From JAFIFT01 sp020051095 (GTDB lineage: Bacteria > Pseudomonadota > Gammaproteobacteria > Legionellales > Legionellaceae), in NCBI RefSeq assembly GCF_964199965.1, contig NZ_CAXMZT010000006.1, positions 170,802 to 234,801 on the forward strand: a DNA stretch of 64,000 nucleotides, read 5' to 3'. Under the pieces are notes generated by a model. The model was not told the DNA's origin. It saw only the letters and a list, made by a program, of their open reading frames with translations, and did no database searches. Of this stretch, positions 8,723 through 16,935 are shown piece by piece (position 1 is the stretch's first letter; every line of letters begins with the position of its first letter). The position numbers and the translations under genes were made by a program.

Positions 8723-8815
8723 CTCTTGAGAATGTCCCTATCAAATATCGCTTTTTTTTGCAGCTAACACTTGCTGAGACATTCAAGAGGAGTTATGCTT
8801 AGCGGTCTATGTTGA
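8723..8815 (+). promoter_or_regulatory. Candidate leuS leader: RBS-covering stem plus 6-codon open frame
   Basis: CTCTTGAGAATGTC (8723-8736) can pair with GACATTCAAGAG (8778-8789) as 12 base pairs with a two-base bulge. The 3' arm covers the first half of the only good ribosome binding site (AGAGGAG, 8786-8792). A run of eight T (8752-8759) lies in the loop. The binding site directs an ATG at 8795 that encodes only six residues (MLSGLC) and stops at 8813-8815, overlapping the leuS ATG at 8809. Translational coupling or attenuation of leuS is inferred from this arrangement. Confidence 0.4.
8795..8815 (+). CDS. Putative leader peptide MLSGLC before leuS
   Basis: Six codons with two Leu codons (CTT, CTA), placed 2 bases after AGAGGAG and ending inside the leuS start region (ATGTTGA). 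It is the only start codon near the strong binding site. It is too short for any statistical support; the case rests on position. Confidence 0.25.
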   Translation: MLSGLC

Positions 8816-11298
8816 ACAAAACGAAAACCATTATGGAACACCGTTTTAACCCGAAAGAAATTGAAGAAAAAGCCCAACAGTACTGGCAAAAAAAACAAAG
8901 CTTTAATGTCAGCGAAGATCTTAACAAGGAAAAGTTTTATTCACTATGTATGTTCCCCTATCCAAGTGGCACATTACACATGGGGCATGTTCGTAATTAC
9001 ACCATCGGTGATGTGATTGCACGTTATCAACGCGCTCTTGGAAAAAATGTATTACAACCGATTGGATGGGACGCATTTGGCCTACCCGCAGAAAATGCAG
9101 CAATAAAACACGGCATACATCCTGCTGAATGGACTGCAAAAAATATTCAATCCATGAAAGCTCAGTTTCTAAGACTGGGAAATGCCTATGATTGGAAAAG
9201 GGAGTTTGCCACGTGTGATCCAGAGTATTACCGATGGGAACAATGGTTTTTTTTGAAACTGTATGAAAAGGGTTTAGTTTACAAAAAAAATTCCGTAGTT
9301 AATTGGGATCCCGTTGATAAAACGGTCCTTGCCAACGAACAAGTTGTTGACGGGCGTGGTTGGCGTTCGGGCGCTCTTGTTGAAAGGCGCGAAATTCCTC
9401 AGTGGTTCCTAAAAATCACCGCCTATGCTGACGAATTATTAGAAGGCCTAGATACGTTAGAAAATTGGCCAGAGCAAGTCAAAGCCATGCAGAGAAACTG
9501 GATTGGTCGATCGGAAGGGTGTGATATTTATTTCTCTGTGATTGAAGAACCTAAGCGGCTAAAAATTTATACCACACGAGCTGATACGCTATTTGGGGCC
9601 ACCTACCTTGCTATTTCCCCCGATCATCCAATCGCAAAATTAGCTGCTGAAAAAAATACGGACGTGAAAGCATTTATCGAAAGCTGTCAGCACACAAAAA
9701 CCGCTGAAGCTGAAATCGCAACCATGGAAAAGCGCGGTATTGATTCCGGTTTTACCGCAGAGCACCCATTGACCGGCGAAAGCATCCCCGTGTGGATTGC
9801 TAACTTTGTGTTGATGCAATACGGCTCAGGGGCAGTGATGTCAGTGCCGGCTCACGATCAACGCGACTTTGAATTTGCCCAACGCTATCAACTACCCATA
9901 AAAGAGGTTGTTAAGCCTGCTGACGGTCACCAACATGACTACACCCAGAGTGCTTATACCGATATGGGTGTTTTGGTAAATTCCAGTGACTACAGTGGCT
10001 TATCATCTCATGAGGCTATCGAGAAACTCGGTCAAGATCTCGAGAAAAAGCAACTCGGCAAAAAAACAGTGAATTATCGCTTACGTGACTGGGGCGTCTC
10101 TCGCCAACGATACTGGGGAACACCCATTCCCATGATTTACTGCGATGAATGCGGTGCTGTGCCTGTTCCTGAAGATCAATTGCCGGTGACGCTACCGGAA
10201 GATGTTAGTTTTACTGGCAGTGGTTCACCTTTAAAATCCTGCGACAGCTTTGTGCATACCCATTGTCCCCGTTGTGGTCAAGATGCTACCAGAGAAACCG
10301 ATACCTTTGATACCTTTTTTGAATCCTCTTGGTACTACGCTCGATTTGCATGCAAAAGCCAAAGCAATGCCATGCTCGATGATCGCGCCAAGTATTGGAC
10401 ACCTGTTGACCAATACGTCGGCGGTATCGAGCACGCCGTGATGCACTTACTTTATGCCCGATTTTTCCATAAATTGATGCGCGACCAAGAATTACTCAAC
10501 TCCGACGAACCTTTCACTGCACTACTCACACAAGGCATGGTCCTTAAAGATGGCCATAAAATGTCTAAATCGGTCGGCAACGTTGTGGATCCCAATCATT
10601 TGATAGACCAATATGGCGCTGACACTGCTCGCCTGTTTGTGATGTTTGCATCACCACCCGAGCAATCACTGGAATGGTCTGATAGTGGCGTGGAAGGCTG
10701 TCATCGATTCTTAAAACGCTTATTTAATTTGACTATTCAATTTCATTCAGAAATTGCTGATTTAAATCAAGCAAACAAAAATCATTTTGATATGAGCGAA
10801 AAAGAGAAAGATATCAAAAAACTTCGCCAATCAATGCATCAAATCTTGAACCAAGTTTGCCAGGATTATGAGCGGTATCAATTTAATACCGTGGTATCTG
10901 GGTGTATGAAAATCTTTAATTTAATAAACGACTATGCGCAACAAGATGTGGTTGATAAAGAGGTCATTTATGAAGGGGTCAGTGTCCTTTTACGATTGCT
11001 TGCGCCAATAACACCGCATATTTGCCACCATCTATGGCAGTTATGTGAGTTTGATGGCGCTATCATAGATGCGCCTATGCCGAAAGTGGACAAATCAGCA
11101 CTAAAAAGTGATGAGGTATCCTATGTCGTCCAAGTCAATGGCAAACTTCGTGGTGAATTTTCTGCCCCGTCTGACTCGTCTGAAGAAAGCTTAATTGAAT
11201 TAGCACAACAATCTTGCGCAGATTTTATCGAAGGAAAAGTCATTCGAAAGGCGATTGTCGTTGGCCATCGCCAACTTATCAATCTGGTCGCAAACTAA
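8809..11298 (+). CDS. leuS: Leucyl-tRNA synthetase
   Basis: A class I aminoacyl-tRNA synthetase that charges tRNA-Leu. The HIGH-type motif is PYPSGTLHMGHVRN, and the KMSKS motif appears in GHKMSKSVGN. The CP1 editing domain (TTRADTLFGATYLA, and the MSVPAHDQRDFEFA region) lies between them. The length is normal at 829 residues from ATG 8809. Family alignment would also fit ATG 8833 (MEHRFNPKEIE), but neither start has a well-placed binding site, in keeping with coupling from the leader frame. It overlaps lptE by one base (TAATG). Confidence 0.97.
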   Translation: MLNKTKTIMEHRFNPKEIEEKAQQYWQKKQSFNVSEDLNKEKFYSLCMFPYPSGTLHMGHVRNYTIGDVIARYQRALGKNVLQPIGWDAFGLPAENAAIKHGIHPAEWTAKNIQSMKAQFLRLGNAYDWKREFATCDPEYYRWEQWFFLKLYEKGLVYKKNSVVNWDPVDKTVLANEQVVDGRGWRSGALVERREIPQWFLKITAYADELLEGLDTLENWPEQVKAMQRNWIGRSEGCDIYFSVIEEPKRLKIYTTRADTLFGATYLAISPDHPIAKLAAEKNTDVKAFIESCQHTKTAEAEIATMEKRGIDSGFTAEHPLTGESIPVWIANFVLMQYGSGAVMSVPAHDQRDFEFAQRYQLPIKEVVKPADGHQHDYTQSAYTDMGVLVNSSDYSGLSSHEAIEKLGQDLEKKQLGKKTVNYRLRDWGVSRQRYWGTPIPMIYCDECGAVPVPEDQLPVTLPEDVSFTGSGSPLKSCDSFVHTHCPRCGQDATRETDTFDTFFESSWYYARFACKSQSNAMLDDRAKYWTPVDQYVGGIEHAVMHLLYARFFHKLMRDQELLNSDEPFTALLTQGMVLKDGHKMSKSVGNVVDPNHLIDQYGADTARLFVMFASPPEQSLEWSDSGVEGCHRFLKRLFNLTIQFHSEIADLNQANKNHFDMSEKEKDIKKLRQSMHQILNQVCQDYERYQFNTVVSGCMKIFNLINDYAQQDVVDKEVIYEGVSVLLRLLAPITPHICHHLWQLCEFDGAIIDAPMPKVDKSALKSDEVSYVVQVNGKLRGEFSAPSDSSEESLIELAQQSCADFIEGKVIRKAIVVGHRQLINLVAN

Positions 11299-11798
11299 TG
11301 AGACATGCGTGGATCATTAGTTTGTTCGCCCTACTCAGTGCTTGCGGGTTCCACTTACGGGGTTCAATCCGTATCCCTCAATCAATGATGCCGGTAGCTG
11401 TCATATCAAAAAGTGGCCACTCTCCGCTTGAAAGGCTCCTTGAAAGCAGATTACGCCTTCATGATGTGGCTGTCACGGACGACCCAGCTATTGCCAAGTA
11501 CTGGATTGTCATTTTAAATGAATATCTACGCCAAGATATTGCCGCTGTCGCAGCAAGTACAGCGCCTCGTCAATATCAATTAACATTAAAGGTTGTCTTT
11601 CAAATCCAAAAGGCGAAAGGTAAAACGAAACTTCCTCCAGAGCCAATCAAAGTGAGCGTCAACCGACTGTTGACTATTAACAATGATCGTATTTTAGGTT
11701 CCGACAGCGAAGCGGCCATATTAAAACAGGAAATGGAAGCAGATGTTGCCACACAAATTCTTGCAAAATTGGAAAACTCTCTTTACATTGATAAATAA
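11298..11798 (+). CDS. lptE: LPS-assembly lipoprotein LptE
   Basis: An outer-membrane lipoprotein that plugs and stabilizes LptD during lipopolysaccharide insertion. Its signal peptide ends in the lipobox LLSAC (Cys16), followed by GFHLRGS, the standard LptE start of the mature protein. Length 166 residues. The start is the ATG overlapping the leuS stop. A longer frame upstream lies inside leuS and is not supported. The leuS-lptE-holA-nadD order is common in gammaproteobacteria. Confidence 0.95.
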   Translation: MRHAWIISLFALLSACGFHLRGSIRIPQSMMPVAVISKSGHSPLERLLESRLRLHDVAVTDDPAIAKYWIVILNEYLRQDIAAVAASTAPRQYQLTLKVVFQIQKAKGKTKLPPEPIKVSVNRLLTINNDRILGSDSEAAILKQEMEADVATQILAKLENSLYIDK

Positions 11799-11818
11799 TT
11801 TGTTGTTTAAAGGGTTTC

Positions 11819-12859
11819 ATGTTAATTAATACGACCGCATTAAACTCACATCTTCAACAGCCGTTATTGCCGGTGTATATAATTTGTGGCAGCGAAGACT
11901 ATTTCATTCAAGATACCAAAGTGGTTATCACGAGAGCGTGGCGCCAACAGTGCCTTCAACAAGCGAATGCTGATGCGCTTGAGAAACAATCACTGGAAAT
12001 TGGCCGAGATGGCTTAAGCTGGGAATCGCTAGCTACGCAATTGCAATCGTATAGCCTCTTTGCTGAAAAGACGTTGTATCAAATCAATTATCCGAAAGGA
12101 AGTCTCGACAAAACGGCACAGCGTATTTTAATATCCTTTGCTGAATCGAACAGCACCCATGCCACAGTCATTGTCACAGGGAATCAGCTTAAACATAAAT
12201 CGTTGGCCACATTGGAAAAGCACGACCAAATCGGGTTGATCCCCGTTTGGCCTTTAAAACCCAACGAGTTTGTGCGTTGGGTTGATCATCAGTTGAAAAA
12301 TGCCTTTCCTAAAACTGCCTCCGCAGCCGCACAGCTTATCGCACGTTTCTGCCATAATAACCCCTATGCGGTTCGCCAAGTCATTGCTAAGTTAAAATTA
12401 ACCCAGCCGAGTACCGCCCCTCTTAGTGAAGAGTCTATCAGCCAGCAACTTAGCAACCAATGCGAATTTCAAGTATTTGAGTTAAGTGATGCTTGTCTTG
12501 GAGGCGACACCCAGAAAGTTCTACAAATTTTGACCTATCTTCGAAGTAACCCAGCCGAGTTAAATCTCCTATTGTGGGTGATAAGCAAGGATATTCGCAC
12601 ACTGGTCCAACTTCATAATCTTTGCAAGATAAAACCCTTCACCCAAGCATGCCAACAATTGAGTATTTGGCGAAATAAAACATCTCTTTACCAATCAACC
12701 TTAAAACGGTGTGACATCGAACAGCTAAATCATCTTCTGATACACTGCCATAACGCCGATAAATTAATCAAAACCGGCCAATCAATGGTGGCACGTCACT
12801 CCATTGAACATATGGCTTTCATATTGGCAACGGGCAAGGAACAGCTGATTCATGAATAA
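11819..12859 (+). CDS. holA: DNA polymerase III delta subunit
   Basis: The clamp-loader subunit that opens the beta sliding clamp. Its 346 residues compare with 343 in E. coli. Visible family features are the N-terminal LPVYIICGSEDYFIQDT segment, the PLKPNEFVRWVDHQLK region and the C-terminal helical collar domain (LLLWVISKDIRTL). The stop overlaps the nadD start by 8 bases. Confidence 0.93.
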   Translation: MLINTTALNSHLQQPLLPVYIICGSEDYFIQDTKVVITRAWRQQCLQQANADALEKQSLEIGRDGLSWESLATQLQSYSLFAEKTLYQINYPKGSLDKTAQRILISFAESNSTHATVIVTGNQLKHKSLATLEKHDQIGLIPVWPLKPNEFVRWVDHQLKNAFPKTASAAAQLIARFCHNNPYAVRQVIAKLKLTQPSTAPLSEESISQQLSNQCEFQVFELSDACLGGDTQKVLQILTYLRSNPAELNLLLWVISKDIRTLVQLHNLCKIKPFTQACQQLSIWRNKTSLYQSTLKRCDIEQLNHLLIHCHNADKLIKTGQSMVARHSIEHMAFILATGKEQLIHE

Positions 12860-13493
12860 TATTGTCATTTTTGGTGGGACATTCGATCCCGTTCATAATG
12901 GCCATATCGCCATGGCGGAACACGTCATTACCGATATCAAGGCAGAAAAGTGCATTTGGGTCCCTAACAAAATACCTCTATTAAAAAACCGGGCTCAAGC
13001 AAGCACACAACAACGAATTGACATGCTTGAACTTGCCATCCAACAAAGTAAGCAAAGGGAAAAGTTTTTTATTGACCACTGTGAAATAAACCGCCAAGGC
13101 CCTTCCTTCACCGTTGATACCTTACGGCACTTTCGCAACCAGTTTGGCCAGCAACAAAGCCTTAGTGCATTGATGGGTGAAGATGCGTTTGCTCAACTCA
13201 ACCAATGGCATGAGTGGAAAACGATTATTCAATTAGCCCACATTATCTTAGTGACTCGACCAAAACTAGCAAGTATCTGGCCGGATGAAATCACTTCTTT
13301 CTTCAATCAACATCGTTGTGATAATGCATCGCTTCTCAACCAGCAACCTAGCGGTCTCCTCTTCCAATTAAATCTCGATATTGAAGTCTCATCCACCATT
13401 ATCCGCCAGCATTTAGCCAAGCATGCGTCCTTAAATGACGTTTGCCCCAAAGTCGTGGCAGATTATATTGTTCAAAATGGATTATACCGCTAG
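12852..13493 (+). CDS. nadD: Nicotinate-nucleotide adenylyltransferase
   Basis: Transfers AMP from ATP to nicotinate mononucleotide in NAD synthesis. The N terminus has the nucleotidyltransferase motif FGGTFDPVHNGH, and the C-terminal region has the STIIRQHL segment (the SxTxxR equivalent). Length 213 residues, as expected. It is the last gene of the lnt-leuS-lptE-holA-nadD run and is convergent with the next gene. Confidence 0.96.
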   Translation: MNNIVIFGGTFDPVHNGHIAMAEHVITDIKAEKCIWVPNKIPLLKNRAQASTQQRIDMLELAIQQSKQREKFFIDHCEINRQGPSFTVDTLRHFRNQFGQQQSLSALMGEDAFAQLNQWHEWKTIIQLAHIILVTRPKLASIWPDEITSFFNQHRCDNASLLNQQPSGLLFQLNLDIEVSSTIIRQHLAKHASLNDVCPKVVADYIVQNGLYR

Positions 13494-13537
13494 CCCCTTC
13501 TTCAGAAGCGAAAATGAAGGAACCTATTATAGAGGCC

Positions 13538-14581
13538 TCAGGCAGCAGCAACACTATTAGCAAATTGATGGATATCTTCGGCTATTGGATCCGTATGCGC
13601 ATGTTTAAAAAACATATACGAACCATAAGCACTACTGCTTGCACCCAATGCAGCAGAACTGGTTGCTAAACTACCGAAAACAAGTGATTCACCTAATGCC
13701 ATTCCCAGCGCGCTTAATGGGGCAGCAACACCAAACGATTCAACGGCAATTGCAATACTCAGCGAAAAGATCATCGCCCCTGCCAAAGTAATGGCAATCC
13801 CCCCAAGCGACTTTGCAACAGAATGATTTGACAGCAAATTCCCTTTATCAATACATGCTTTAATGGTTTCAGCATTGGGATTGACTAACGCGTTTGCACA
13901 GGTCGCTTCCAAGTCAGCTAGCATATTAATCTCATCGGGTGATGTGGCTTGTTTAGCTAGTTGGTAGACTTCCTGGCGAATTTCCTGGGCATATTGGACT
14001 ACTGGTGAATCGTTTGGATAACGCTGCAGGCTATTAGATAGCAATTGATCGGTCTTCACCAACTGATCATGTGCACGCAATACCGGTGCCGCTAGACTCA
14101 GCAGATAGCTAAAATAGATCTTTGTTTCATCTTGCGCATACTGTTCTTGCTCAGGATGTTTTGCAATATAATCCAGGTATATCTTTCGAAACTCTGTAGG
14201 CATTTCATCCGTTTCAAACCCCATTAATTGGTGTAAAGCATTGGCTATCACCGAGTGGTAATAAAACTTAGCTTGGTAACTTATGTTTTCAATTTCATTG
14301 ACATCTAAGCCCGTTTGACTCAGTAATTCTAGATTTAAATTACCACTTGTTAAACGATATTGTTGGGTATTTCCTTCGGCAATAGCCTGTAAGGCAATTT
14401 GCAATTCTTCGTTGGTTAAATCGCTAACGGGCATATCATAAATACAGATTGCCTGTTCTTGGTTGATGATGTTGAGTAAATGATTCTCATCGAAAAGCGC
14501 CTTAAAAAGCTTATCCTTAAATTGCGCTTCCCATATTTGCCGTCGTTTAGAAGGATAAATCGTTGTATTATAATAAGCCAT
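13538..14581 (-). CDS. Orphan protein with C-terminal hydrophobic helices
   Basis: A 347-residue protein that I do not recognise. Residues 1 to about 250 are soluble and mainly helical. They are followed by a strongly hydrophobic stretch at about 262-325 (GGIAITLAGAMIFSLSIAIA, then an Ala/Gly/Ser/Leu-rich region) and a short polar tail. No signal peptide is present. ATG 14581 is preceded by GAGGAG at good spacing, better than the upstream start at 14596. Standing alone with terminal hairpin-like membrane helices, it could be an effector or an inner-membrane protein; this is a guess. Confidence 0.7.
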   Translation of the reverse strand: MAYYNTTIYPSKRRQIWEAQFKDKLFKALFDENHLLNIINQEQAICIYDMPVSDLTNEELQIALQAIAEGNTQQYRLTSGNLNLELLSQTGLDVNEIENISYQAKFYYHSVIANALHQLMGFETDEMPTEFRKIYLDYIAKHPEQEQYAQDETKIYFSYLLSLAAPVLRAHDQLVKTDQLLSNSLQRYPNDSPVVQYAQEIRQEVYQLAKQATSPDEINMLADLEATCANALVNPNAETIKACIDKGNLLSNHSVAKSLGGIAITLAGAMIFSLSIAIAVESFGVAAPLSALGMALGESLVFGSLATSSAALGASSSAYGSYMFFKHAHTDPIAEDIHQFANSVAAA

Positions 14582-15009
14582 GCCAACTCTCCTCACATGA
14601 AATTTTTAAGAAGTGTAGCAAGCAATTCTTAACATTTTATTAAGAATCTTTACGTTTTTGAAATATTCATTTTGTACCAGACAATTTATTAAAAGCACTA
14701 TCGTTGCGAGCTTTGCGAAGCAATCCAGTTCGATCTCTGAACAGAAATCTGTTCTGGATTGCTTCACGACGTTCGCAACGACGGCATTTTTTAAGAATTC
14801 TCCAGGACAAAGGAACGAGTTGTCTGTCACTTTTATGACACAACATTAAGTTTTTCTTAACATTTGCCATGTATACTATTAATTCATTCACGGCATTATT
14901 AACTCTATTAGACCATACATATTTCATTCATAGTCGTTCTTGCTGATGAATTTTTTTAATCGTTAGTAAATGCTCTACTTAGAATATTTATGCCAAATGA
15001 AGAAGATTG
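14582..15009. other. Intergenic region between two divergent orphan genes
   Basis: 428 bases without a convincing gene. It holds an AT-rich perfect inverted repeat, ATTCTTAA (14625-14632) and TTAAGAAT (14640-14647), upstream of the minus-strand gene, and the larger palindromic element at 14701-14782. Short open frames on both strands here arise from the palindrome. Promoters for both flanking genes must lie here, but I cannot place them firmly. Confidence 0.7.
14701..14782. repeat. REP-like nested palindrome
   Basis: The left arm (14701-14728, beginning TCGTTGCGAG) and right arm (14754-14781) are reverse complements over 28 positions, with mismatches confined mostly to a 7-base middle block. 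Both arms contain GAAGCAATCCAG or its complement. The centre holds a second perfect palindrome, GAACAGA-AA-TCTGTTC. This type (TTGCGAGC...GCGAAGCAATCCAG) resembles dispersed intergenic palindromes of Legionella, Coxiella and Rickettsia. Only one copy is seen in this window. Confidence 0.75.
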
Positions 15010-16614
15010 ATGCCTCATAAACATAGTATCAACCAACGAATCGAAGATTTCTTGAATCTTTATTATCCTAAATTCAACCACGGTTTGTTACCACCTTTAC
15101 CATCCGAGGAAGAAATCAAGCAACGAGATGAGCAGTGGAATACAATCATGCAAGATCTGCTTGCGGTTAAGGATCTCAAAAAGCTAAATGAAATTTGCTT
15201 TTATCCTCTGGATCTTTCTAAGACTGAAATTGACGGTTATGCACAAAGCATCATTGAATACTTATCACTTTATCCTAATCAAAATGATAATTTTGACATG
15301 ATACTTGAGTTGATTGATAACGGCTTGCTAATTTCTGATGCGTCGATGATTATGTGTATTTTAAGGCAACTTATGCCATCATGGAGTGATAATGTCGTTC
15401 CACATGAAAAGCTAGAAAACCTTATGGGGAAATTAACCCTATCCCATGCCTTGAGCTTCAATCAGCTATGTGAGATTTTTAAAAAGGTACTGAAAGAAAA
15501 AACAGTGTACCCTATAAGCACCTTAAAATATAATTTACCAATCGTTTTATCGACCAAACAGAAAGCACAAAACCAGTTAGCTTTGAAGTGGTTGGACAAT
15601 GTTCAGCATAACTTGAGGTCAGTTGCGCTGGCCTATGAATTTGATCCAGACAGCTTAGTTCATCAAGATTTGCTCCCAAGGGATATGTTAGGTCATTTAT
15701 TGCCTCTTAAATCCGCTGCGAACAAACCAACGTTGACGCCCCATGCCGACTCCTATTCAGGTAGCCAAAAGGCTTCTTCGCTATTGCTTTTGTTAGCACG
15801 AGAAAGGGATGACCAAAGTTTGTTGCATCAAGACTATCTTCCTCCCGATATGTTTAAACTGATCATGTTGGAAAAACTTGATGAAACGGTGAATGCTTAT
15901 GCAAGCTTCCTTAGAGATGCAAAGCATACATCCGTAAACGCAGATTCTATCATTAAAGAAAGTATGTCTTATTTAGAAGAAATCATCGATACAATGATAT
16001 TTTTACATGCCATCGGCGCTATTTCTATAGATAAAACAAGCGCGAGCCCTTTACTACCCCTTCTAGAGATTGCCAAAATAGACAAAAGGCTTCCATACGA
16101 TAAAATGCTAGAGGATGACACTGCGCCATCGATTTTAGATATCGTGCTTGGAAATACCTCTATTTTAATAAGCAATGTCGACCAAAAAAGATTGATTGGC
16201 AAACTTGCTCAGGCTGGTTTAAAGGTATCAGATAAAGTGTTTGCAGAAGATACTTTGAGGTCATTGCCTTTATTTTATGGTACTACTGAAGGTATGAAAC
16301 TAAATGCTGCCATACTAGGTTTGGATGCATTAGGCTTATCGATTGTTGACAATCTAAGCTGGTATGAATCGATAGTCCAACAGTTCGATTCAGATGATAA
16401 GTTAGTAAACTGGTTAAAAGAGAAAGCATATCGAAAGCAAGAAAGTCAGAAAAGCAGTGATTTATCCTCATTAAGCAATGTCCTTAATACAGGCAGGTTT
16501 TCTTTTCTTGGTCAAGCAACAAACAATCATGCCCCTACTGTGACTCGTTCACAGGAGAATGAGGACATCTCGAGCAAACCGACCTCGCATCATCAAAGAA
16601 ATAATAGTCGATAA
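15010..16614 (+). CDS. Orphan protein with internal HQDxLPxDM repeat
   Basis: A 534-residue soluble, helix-rich protein of unknown function, with no signal peptide or membrane segment. Two related motifs, LVHQDLLPRDM (about 216-226) and LLHQDYLPPDM (about 271-281), suggest an internal duplication of about 55 residues. The C-terminal 40 residues are polar and rich in Ser, Asn, Gln and Thr. I use ATG 15010; a TTG lies one codon earlier. The binding site is weak (GAAGA). Orphan status, size and polar tail would fit a secreted effector, but nothing here proves it. Confidence 0.7.
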   Translation: MPHKHSINQRIEDFLNLYYPKFNHGLLPPLPSEEEIKQRDEQWNTIMQDLLAVKDLKKLNEICFYPLDLSKTEIDGYAQSIIEYLSLYPNQNDNFDMILELIDNGLLISDASMIMCILRQLMPSWSDNVVPHEKLENLMGKLTLSHALSFNQLCEIFKKVLKEKTVYPISTLKYNLPIVLSTKQKAQNQLALKWLDNVQHNLRSVALAYEFDPDSLVHQDLLPRDMLGHLLPLKSAANKPTLTPHADSYSGSQKASSLLLLLARERDDQSLLHQDYLPPDMFKLIMLEKLDETVNAYASFLRDAKHTSVNADSIIKESMSYLEEIIDTMIFLHAIGAISIDKTSASPLLPLLEIAKIDKRLPYDKMLEDDTAPSILDIVLGNTSILISNVDQKRLIGKLAQAGLKVSDKVFAEDTLRSLPLFYGTTEGMKLNAAILGLDALGLSIVDNLSWYESIVQQFDSDDKLVNWLKEKAYRKQESQKSSDLSSLSNVLNTGRFSFLGQATNNHAPTVTRSQENEDISSKPTSHHQRNNSR

Positions 16615-16935
16615 TAGTTCTTGCTTATCACCTTACTGTCTTGAGAAGGTATTGGTAGCCTGGACCCTCCGCAAATTCGCCTGTCTCTTGGTCACTTCTC
16701 ACCGAAACGTCATATTTGGGGCATCTCGAGAGAAAATGATTCAAAAAAGTGCTCACATACTGATGTATTCTGCGCTTTTTTTGAATCATTTTCTCCCGAC
16801 CTGCACTCAAATCTGACGTTTCCCCGTAAATTCTATATTTGTGTAGAAGAGTCAGGCAAATTCGCGGAGGGTGACGCATGGTTTTCGTGGAGGGAGACAC
16901 GATTGGTTGATCTAATAGATTTTGTGCCTAGATAC
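16615..16935. other. Intergenic region occupied by a large palindromic element
   Basis: 321 bases between the orphan gene and the end of oxyR, largely filled by the inverted-repeat element at 16664-16872. Open frames exist on both strands but are mirror images of each other across the palindrome, so I do not call genes. Confidence 0.75.
16664..16872. repeat. MITE-like long inverted repeat of about 209 bp
   Basis: The outer arms ACCCTCCGCAAATTCGCCTG (16664-16683) and 16853-16872 match as reverse complements at 18 of 20 positions. A middle block (GAAACGTCATATTTG against CAAATCTGACGTTTC) matches with one mismatch. The inner arms (16730-16752, containing GAGAAAATGATTC, and 16772-16795) match almost perfectly. 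The intervening parts are less conserved. A nested terminal-inverted-repeat structure with no coding capacity fits a miniature inverted-repeat element or a degenerate IS end pair. No target-site duplication was established. Confidence 0.65.

Noticed and set aside
8674..8830. T-box riboswitch before leuS
   Set aside because: No T-box sequence or specifier loop is recognisable, and T-boxes are not expected in this group; only the simple stem and short frame are supported.
14606..14927. Small open frames between the orphan genes
   Set aside because: They run through the REP-like palindrome and appear on both strands; no ribosome binding sites.
16559..16900. Open frames on both strands in the palindromic element
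   Set aside because: The two translations are mirror copies sharing REKMIQK and FLNHFL because of the inverted repeat; no binding sites or family support.
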